Of a DNA stretch of 64,000 nucleotides, positions 57,334-64,000 are shown in pieces. The notes under the pieces were generated by a model. It saw only the letters and a program-made list of their open reading frames with translations. It made no database searches and was not told where the DNA came from. Position numbers and translations under genes: made by a program. This stretch comes from Paratinospora sagittata (Eukaryota > Streptophyta > Magnoliopsida > Ranunculales > Menispermaceae). The number at the start of each line of letters is the position of its first letter. Within the stretch, counting starts at the first letter, position 1. The stretch lies in the NCBI GenBank assembly GCA_035771175.1, contig CM069600.1:2075501-2139500 (forward strand), in the 5' to 3' direction.

Positions 57334-60300
57334 ATGAATATTTTCAAGAAGAAAACATCTCCCAAGGGTATGTGTTGTTAGGGTTTTTTTTTTCACTTTT
57401 TTGTAGATCACATTGGTTCGATTTTTGTTAGGGCTTGGGTTATGTTCTTTGTTTGTTTGTTTGTTTTTAATGTTGTTTGTGAAACTGTGAAAATTGGTTT
57501 TATTTGTGGGTGCAGATGCGCTCAGGACGAGCAAAAGGGAGATGGCTGTTGCCACGAGAGGTCTCCTTCTGCTTTGCTTGTTTCAATGGAGAATTGTTGA
57601 AAATTTTGCTTTTTGTTGTTGTTCTTGTTTTGTGCAAATGTAGGTGCTTTGGTTGGGTTTATGCTCAGTAAACCTGCTAGAAAGAAAGAAGAAAAAAAGA
57701 AATTTAATTAGCAAAACATGCTAGAAATTCTGTGGAATATTTGAATAGTAAAATATTAATTCTGTATAAATCTTCACATTCTAGTGACACATTTCTTTTT
57801 TTCTTTTTCTTTTTTTGAGAAGATACAATGTTAGTTGTGTAAATTGTTGAAAAATTGCTTTTTTTTGCTGTTGTTTTGTGGAAATGTAGGTGCGCTTAGG
57901 TTGGGTTTATGCTCGGTAAATCTGCTAGAAAAAAAGAATAGAAAAGAAAGTAATTTGATTAGCAAAAAAGCCTAGAAATTCTGTGGAATATTTGAATGGT
58001 AAAATATTATTTCTGTATAAATCTTCACATTTAAGTTATGATCAATTGGTTTTGGGTGTTAAAATTTGCAAGGTCTAGATTTAGTGTTCCTTCTTTGGGT
58101 AATTCCTTCTATTTGTGTTTCTAAATCTTTGTTTTGGTTCTGTCTAAGATGTCCTTCTACTAAAAGAGAGTAGCTTCTTCCTCTTTACAAACGATGCCAT
58201 ACTAGCTCCTGCTGTAGTTTCTAGGCTTTTTAATTGGAAGACCAATTGAGCGGGTATGGTCAAATTCGCAGGCTATAATTGCCCCCAAGGCCCAAACCCA
58301 TGGTTTCTAAACTAAAAACATGAATTGTTTAAACCATAAGATTCTAAGTATGTGCCAAGCTTTGTCCGCGCATCCATTTAAATTAAGGTGGCATTTGGTA
58401 ACTTTATTGTCAATATCTAATTAGAAAGTTAATACCTTTAAAAAAATTAACTTTAAAAAAAAAAAAAAATTAGTGCTTGAACTCAGCTCAACAAAACAAT
58501 TTTCCAATCATGTACGGTTGGCCTAATGAATCTACTTCCTCCACTCCACTCTATCAAGGGTTAAGTCGATATTGATGATGGGCTTAAATATGAGTGTGGA
58601 TTAGGTACATTAACTTTTTTAATAGGAAGCAAACCAAACTTCCATTCAATGTAATAGGAAAGTACAAAAGGTCCTCAACCCATCAAGATGAAGCACCAAA
58701 CCCGAGAAGAGAAATAGCTATAAGAATCAACTAGTCTCTAAGCAATGTTGAGAGGGAGTAGTTGGAGACATTTTTTTCCCAAGTCAACAACATAGAGGCC
58801 TTAAGCCTTGTCACCTCTCATGTGGACGAGAAATTTTGTGAGTAGCCTTAGAAAACTCTTCTTCAATTCCTTTCCAGCTAGGCGGTCCGCCAAAGAGCTA
58901 ACACTCCAATATTCCAAGCCACTTTCTTCCTTGAACCTCCATTTGCCAATATGAACATTTACAACACAGTAATAAGCGCATAATAATAATACTAGTGAGA
59001 TACCAATAACGAATTTACATAGGTTTATATCTAGACGTATCCTTAACCCCTATCTTTTTGCACTTTTTTATGGATGATTGGACTAAACATATTCATAGTG
59101 ACATTGTATGGTGTGTGATATTTTATTATTGAAAGTTTATTAAGTCTTGTCAAAAAATAAATAAATAAAATTATGAAGTGCTAAAGCTACGTTGTTGACC
59201 AATCATTTTGGGTTTATGCCTCAAAGCAATCATAGAGAATTCCCAAATCTCCAGGTTGGTTCTTTCATTAATGTTGAATTAAAGATTGATCAATCCTTAA
59301 TTGACATAGGCCTATCATCCTATCATGGTTATAAAGTTCCCAAATCTCTAGGTTGGCTCTTCACCAAGCATGTTGAATTGAAGTTTGATCAATACTTAAT
59401 TGGTGGTTATAACTTACCATTTTAAATTGTTGAGATCATATATTGATCTAAAAAAAAATGGAAAAGAAAGATGGAATTTATATCTTAATCTTCAAATTGG
59501 CGTTTAAATCGATGAGCGCCAAGCTGAACGAATGCTTAGATTTTCTACTGTGTGATGGTATTGACTATTGATTCTCTGTTTCCCAATCACTTTGACAACA
59601 TTAGGCTGCATAACTTTATGTGCTTCCTAGTCAGAGTTAAACATCCCGTTTATAAACATGAAATCGCACACATAAATTTTTATTGACTTCTTATCTTCTT
59701 ATCTTGTTGAAGGTGTTTATTTTCTTGCTTTTGTGCTCTTAATAGGTATCGAACGTGAGATTTCATCATTGCAGTTGGAGGTGTGTTTACCTTGTGATAT
59801 TGAACTTATATAAGAAACTCATTCATTTTTATGATTCATAACATTACTTGGGTGCATTGATGTCAGGAGAAGAAATTGGTGGCAGAGATCAAACAAACAG
59901 CAAAAACTGGAAATGAGGCAAGTCCATGGGGATTTTGCATCATGCTTTTGCTTATGTTGCCTGATTTTAAGGGTTGCAAAATTGAAAACTATATGGTGCT
60001 TTTTTCATAATTAATCATTCAATTTACAACATCACATTTGGGTTAATCCAATGAATAAATTGAAGTTTGGGCATGTCTAGATCAATTTGTACAAGGAAAA
60101 TATAATTATGTTCACAAGAATTCAACTCAATTGACTTACTTGAGGAAAAAAAAAGTGTGACTAAAATAAAATCGTGAGGCACCATTAGCATAACTTGGGT
60201 TGTAAACGGGTCGGGTTCAGCCGAAAAATTCGCCCGACCCGAACTTATCTGGTGAGACAATTTCTCACCCGAGCCCGACCCGCTCAAATTTTTTTTTATT

Positions 60301-60430
60301 ATAACTCGACCAACCCCGAACATCATCAGGTCGGTCGGGTCTAGCTATTAAATCAAACCCAACTACAATAATAAAGAAAAACCATAAAGTTAATCAAAAC
60401 ATAAAAAAAAAACTTTAACAAACAAATTAA

Positions 60431-60481
<51 letters not shown>

Positions 60482-61269
60482 TTGGGGCCTCTCATGAAGA
60501 GAAGCCCCAACTTTATAAAAAATAAAAATAAAAAAAGCTTAACGAAAACATAAATTGAACATATTAAAACAAACAAATCAAAAGATAATATATATATATA
60601 TATATATGTTGGGGCCACTCACGAAAACAAAAAACTCAACTTCATAAAAATAAAAATAAAAGCTACAAAAACATAAATTAAACACATATAAAAAAAAAAC
60701 AAATCGAAAGGTAAAAAATAAAAAAATAAAAAATTGTTGGGGGCCTCTCACGAAGAGAAGCCCCAACTTCACGTCTCTTGCCTCTTTGAAAATGAAAGTC
60801 CAGAGGCTTGAGTTGGAATGAATAGAAGAAGGGGTTGTGGTGTATATTTAGCTTCTATTGTGTACATCTGCATGTATATATATTATAAGTTTTTATGGAC
60901 GGGTTGGGTTGATGTCGGATTTTCCATGTTTAACCCGAAAATTGACCCGACCTATCGGGTTTAGTATTTTAGCACTTGACCCACCCAATTAAGGTTAAAA
61001 AACTCTCCTGAACCCGACCGGTTCGGTTCGGGTCGGTTGGTCGGGTTGAACTTACACCCCTAAGCATAACCACTCTACTTTATCGTTGACATTTAAATTA
61101 CAAATAATTATATCTTTCATAATTATAATATGAACAGATATAATAAGAAAGATCTTGCTATTTGTAATTTAAATGTTGACTTAGCCTTGGATAAGTCAAC
61201 ATATAGCCAAGGTTTCTCCTTTGGGGAAGTCCTTTGTAAAATAAAAGCTTTTGTATAAATATCTTGGAT

Positions 61270-61308
<39 letters not shown>

Positions 61309-62092
61309 AGATATATGTATATATATTATAAGTATTTATGTTTATAAGTAGAAGTCAGGCAGATCGGGTTGATGTTGGGTTTAACATGTTTATCCCGAAA
61401 ATTGACCTGACCTATCGGGTTTAGTATTTTTGCACCCAACCCACCCGATTAAGGTTAAAAAACCTGCCCGAACCTGACCGGGTCAGTCGGGTGGGCGGGT
61501 TGAACTTACACCCCTAAGCATAACCTCTCCACTCTATCCATGGCTAAGTTGACATTTAAATTACAAATAGATAAATCTTTTGTAATTATAATATGAATAG
61601 AAATAATAAGAAAGATCTTGCTATTTGTAATTTAAATGTCGACTTAGCCTTGGATAGAGCGAAGTGGAGGAGGTGCCTGATTTATGCAGCCAACTCCACT
61701 GGTTGGGAAAAGACTTAGTTGACTTAAGCTGAATATAACATCTAAGTTAATCAATTGGAGATAAAATAAATAGGAAATTGATTAAGGTAGTTTAGAGACC
61801 TAAAACCAAGACCTTTAAATGTGCTAGTTTAGACACATTATATCCACGCTAATGATAGAAATAGAGGAATACCTAAAATAACATGGACAAAGATATTAAG
61901 AAAGATATAACTATTTGTAATTTAAGTGTCGACTTAGCCCTTAATAGGAGGAGTAGAGTGGAGGAAGCAAATTCATATAGCCGACCCTATGTTAGTTGGG
62001 AAAAGGTTTAGTCTCATTGAGTATACCATTAGAGTCAACCAATTGTGGTACTAGTGAAATGGTTCCATAGCATGCATATTGGTTGAGAAACT

Positions 62093-62133
<41 letters not shown>

Positions 62134-63957
62134 TGACCATTTATCCATATGTATTAAGCAGGCAGCCACTAGAATATTGGCTCGACAACTAGTTCGCTTG
62201 CGACAGCAAATTACTAATTTGCAAGGAAGCCGTGCACAAATCAGAGGTGTTGCTACTCATACACAGGTTGTATTCCCACTGAAAGAACTTCAAACTAACA
62301 TATTTTATCTTTTTTTCAACTGCTCTGACCCTGGTTTTGATAACAGGCTATGTATGCCAGCACTGCAATTTCTACTGGAATGAAAGGTGCAACTAAAGCA
62401 ATGGTGGCCATGAATAAAGTATGTAAAATTTCCAGTGTTTGTTGCCGATGTCTCCTGTAGAATTTTTTGGGTTTACTTTTACTTGAATGTCTATTGCTAA
62501 TTTCGTCTGCAAGGAACTAAAGACTGCTTACCAGATGGCACCTATCCTAGTTGGGGGATGCTTGCATACTGTGTCCCACTCCTATATGGGAGTTCTTGTA
62601 CAAGAAAAATAAGATAAAGCAATTGTTAGTGATCTGACCAGATGTTATATTAGTCTCTCTCGTGGGACTCATCAAATCAGTTTGCCACTATTCCACCTTA
62701 GTGCATCTTACCCGCAAACTGATCATTCTAACTAGATTTTTCTGCTTATTTAGAGTACTAGTATAGGGCTGACTGTATTGTATGACTGATCCTTCGAATG
62801 TTGGCATGTTTCAGCAAATGGCACCAGCAAAGCAAGCAAAGGTTATTCAAGAATTCCAGAAGCAGTCGACACAAATGGACATGACGGTAAGACTGACAAC
62901 ATGTATTCACATAATCTGGTCATGTAGTCATGCATGGTACATGTTGATATCATAATTAGACTGCCAAATGAATAACCGGAGACTGTGGGGGAAGCACTAG
63001 AAGCTTGCTTCTGAAAGACATTGTTGCATCCTTGCTGAAGTATTGTTATCTCTTCCTCTCTCTAAACATCTTTTAAATATGTCTTTACCCTCTCGTCTAT
63101 TACAACTGTGGCTTCTTCTAAACTTTCTTCACTCTCTTCAAGAACTGGGTCCTAGTGTGTTTCTTGTAAGTTGCATCCTTGCTGAAGTATTGTTATCTCG
63201 TCCTCTCTCCAAACATCTTTTAAATATGTCTTTACCCTCTCGTCTATTACAACTGTGGCTTCTTCTAAACTTTATTCACTCTCTTCAAGAACTGGGTCCT
63301 AGTGTGTTTCTTGTGAATAATGGCATTAATCAATTTATATTCAGATAATTTAATGCTATCTTAGTTATTTCAGAGACTTTTAATAAAATTGGCCGAGTTC
63401 AATTTAAGAACAGTCCTTTTTTTATTTTCAAAGAAGATAATTTACGAAGTCTGGCCCTAGTCTAGCATATTTCAGAACCTCCAGATTTGTATCATAGTTT
63501 GGGCTCATTGCATATTTAATTGGAATTCATCTGTTAATATGCATATGATCTATAATGTCCTCTTTACAGATTGAGATGCTATCAGAGTCAATTGATGAGA
63601 CTTTGGATAAAGATGAGGCGGAAGAAGAAACAGAAGAGCTCACCAACCAGGTTAGCAACATAGACTATCTAATTTTTTGTCAAGTTCACAAGGTATAAGT
63701 AATCATATGGTATGATCCAGCTGATTTGTTGGTTTTCCTTGCTTTGTTTACAGGTGCTTGATGAGATTGGGGTAGATATTGCTTCACAGGTTTGTTTCTT
63801 TTTGGAGGCTTGTGACAGTTGTATTCATCTCTTTTCTTCATTCATTAATGGATATAACTCTTTGGTTGTTCTTTTTCATTTCTCGACAGTTATCTTCAGC
63901 TCCCAAAGGAAGGATTGCGTCCGCGTCCAAGAAAGTTGAAAATGTTGCTGCAGCAAG
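57334..63957 (+). CDS. VPS2.2: ESCRT-III subunit VPS2.2-like (CHMP2 family), 3' end beyond window
   Basis: Exons: 57334-57367, 57516-57560, 59746-59780, 59867-59917, 62162-62266, 62347-62418, 62815-62886, 63570-63650, 63754-63789, 63890-63957; phases join throughout. About 199 residues are visible: MNIFKKKTSPKDALRTSKRE, then REISSLQLEEKKLVAEIKQT and ILARQLVRLRQQITNLQGSR form the basic helical ESCRT-III core (helices 1-2). QMDMTIEML and DKDEAEEETEELTNQVLDEI are the acidic autoinhibitory helices, and LSSAPKGRI leads toward the C-terminal MIM that binds the SKD1/VPS4 ATPase, which lies outside the window. The sequence resembles Arabidopsis VPS2.2 more than VPS2.1 or VPS2.3 from memory. The family polymerises on endosomal membranes to form intraluminal vesicles. 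Intron 4 (59918-62161) has a GC donor and is enlarged by transposons. Confidence 0.93.
57593..58030. repeat. Tandem duplication of about 190 bp in VPS2.2 intron 2
   Basis: Copies at about 57593-57780 and 57843-58030 share GGTTGGGTTTATGCTC, GAAATTCTGTGGAATATTTG and CTGTATAAATCTTCACATT. Between them lies a CT-rich stretch and a SINE 3'-end-like piece (GAGAAGATACAATGTTAGTT, minus strand), which may have been part of the original unit. Confidence 0.82.
58515..58590 (-). repeat. RTE-LINE 3' tail fragment
   Basis: GAATCTACTTCCTCCACTCC followed by CTATCAAGGGTTAAGTCGA is the reverse of the RTE C-terminal/tail sequence seen at 61900-62000. Lies in VPS2.2 intron 2. Confidence 0.55.
59918..59923 (+). 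promoter_or_regulatory. Non-canonical GC splice donor (GCAAGT)
   Basis: Exon 4 ends AAATGAG and is followed by GCAAGT, the consensus for GC-AG introns. The next exon begins after TTAAGCAG at 62161. Only this junction keeps the family sequence GNEAATRILARQL in frame, and no GT donor nearby does so. Confidence 0.8.
60195..61062. mobile_element. Non-autonomous hAT transposon, 868 bp, in VPS2.2 intron 4
   Basis: The exact 8-bp target duplication AGCATAAC (60187-60194 and 61063-61070) bounds inverted ends: left TTGGGTTGTAAACGGGTCGG, right complement TAGGGGTGTAAG. Inside are an (AT)n tract (60434-60477) and three copies of a GTTGGGGCC(T/A)CTCA(T/C)GAA block at about 60481, 60608 and 60734. GGGTCGGTTCGGG-type repeats lie near both ends. 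No ORF of a transposase. Confidence 0.9.
60434..60477. repeat. (AT)n microsatellite
   Basis: About 22 AT units inside the hAT element; shorter AT runs occur at 60585-60607, 61276-61300 and 62098-62126. Confidence 0.93.
60870..61660. repeat. Segmental duplication: hAT right half plus RTE palindrome
   Basis: 60870-61200 and 61310-61660 align. Both contain CCCGAAAATTGACC, ACCTATCGGGTTTAGTATTT, AACTTACACCCCTAAGCATA and a downstream foldback ending CTTAGCCTTGGATA. The second copy therefore carries the hAT terminus and its target-site sequence without a separate insertion. Confidence 0.82.
61540..61735 (+). repeat. RTE-LINE 3' end with inverted foldback
   Basis: CTATCCATGGCTAAGTTGAC, then ATTTAAATTACAAATAG, is mirrored downstream by CTATTTGTAATTTAAATG and TCGACTTAGCCTTGGATAG, giving a stem of about 37 bp with a loop of about 50 bp. 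The right arm continues as an RTE C-terminal coding and tail region ([20 protein letters not shown], then GGTTGGGAAAAGACTTAGTT). A similar foldback lies at about 61077-61195. Confidence 0.72.
61800..62035 (+). mobile_element. RTE-type LINE 3' end
   Basis: Translation gives RGIPKITWTKILRKDITICN, then DLALNR, as in the C-terminus of plant RTE reverse transcriptases, followed by the tail AGCCGACCCTATGTTAGTTG and GGAAAAGGTTTAGT. Severely 5' truncated. Confidence 0.7.
63023..63316. repeat. 147-bp tandem duplication in VPS2.2 intron 7
   Basis: Units 63023-63169 and 63170-63316 each begin GTTGCATCCTTGCTGAAGTA and differ at only a few bases. Purely intronic; the 101-codon ORF through both is a by-product. 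Confidence 0.9.
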
Positions 63958-64000
63958 GTAATTACATTTTTAAAATTTATAATAAGCTGCTATCAAAGGA

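Noticed and set aside
57016..57555. Antisense ORF of 179 codons
   Set aside because: It overlaps exons 1-2 and the leader of the VPS2.2-like gene on the opposite strand; its Lys/Asn/Thr-rich composition reflects reversed CT-rich leader and intron sequence.
60427..60772. Antisense ORFs rich in Ile, Tyr and Phe
   Set aside because: They are translations of (AT)n and T-rich DNA within the hAT element.

Overview
The window is nuclear DNA from a flowering plant, most likely a eudicot. It is AT-rich, has spliced genes with GT-AG introns, plant gene families (a NAC transcription factor with a miR164 site, a plant ESCRT-III subunit, a plant METTL25-like protein), and a dense mix of Copia, Gypsy, L1 and RTE LINEs, tRNA-derived SINEs, hAT and Tourist elements. 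I cannot name the species. Exon boundaries were worked out by hand from splice consensus, reading phase and recalled family conservation.

Layout. 1-6.3 kb: repeats, a truncated chloroplast DnaJ-like gene on the minus strand (2108-2512), and an unrecognised minus-strand ORF (3514-3873). 6.3-45.5 kb: one very long plus-strand gene, a METTL25-like methyltransferase-fold protein. Its 12 exons total about 1.7 kb spread over 39 kb. The introns hold a seven-copy tandem repeat (intron 1); a nearly intact antisense Copia element and a nested Ty3/Gypsy element with a SINE in one LTR (intron 2); a degenerate full-length L1 LINE and a hAT element (intron 4); MITEs; a 131-bp tandem triplication; and several 5'-truncated LINEs. 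45.5-52.5 kb: intergenic, with two further truncated LINEs, a SINE and a hAT element. 52.7-55.5 kb: a three-exon NAC gene of the NAC1 (NAC021/022) type carrying a near-perfect miR164 target site. 57.3 kb to the window end: a VPS2.2-type ESCRT-III gene, 10 exons visible and the last exon(s) beyond the edge. It has one apparent GC-AG intron, which is enlarged by a hAT element and RTE-LINE tails.

The three main host genes lie on the plus strand and are functionally unrelated (a putative methyltransferase, auxin/root-type transcription control, endosomal sorting). I found no operon-like or clustered pathway, no CRISPR, no rRNA or functional tRNA gene, and no convincing undescribed multi-gene system. 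The main interest is structural: an apparently intact gene built around nested transposons, a tandem array that copies its own splice donor, and transposon ages and insertion order readable from exact target-site duplications.
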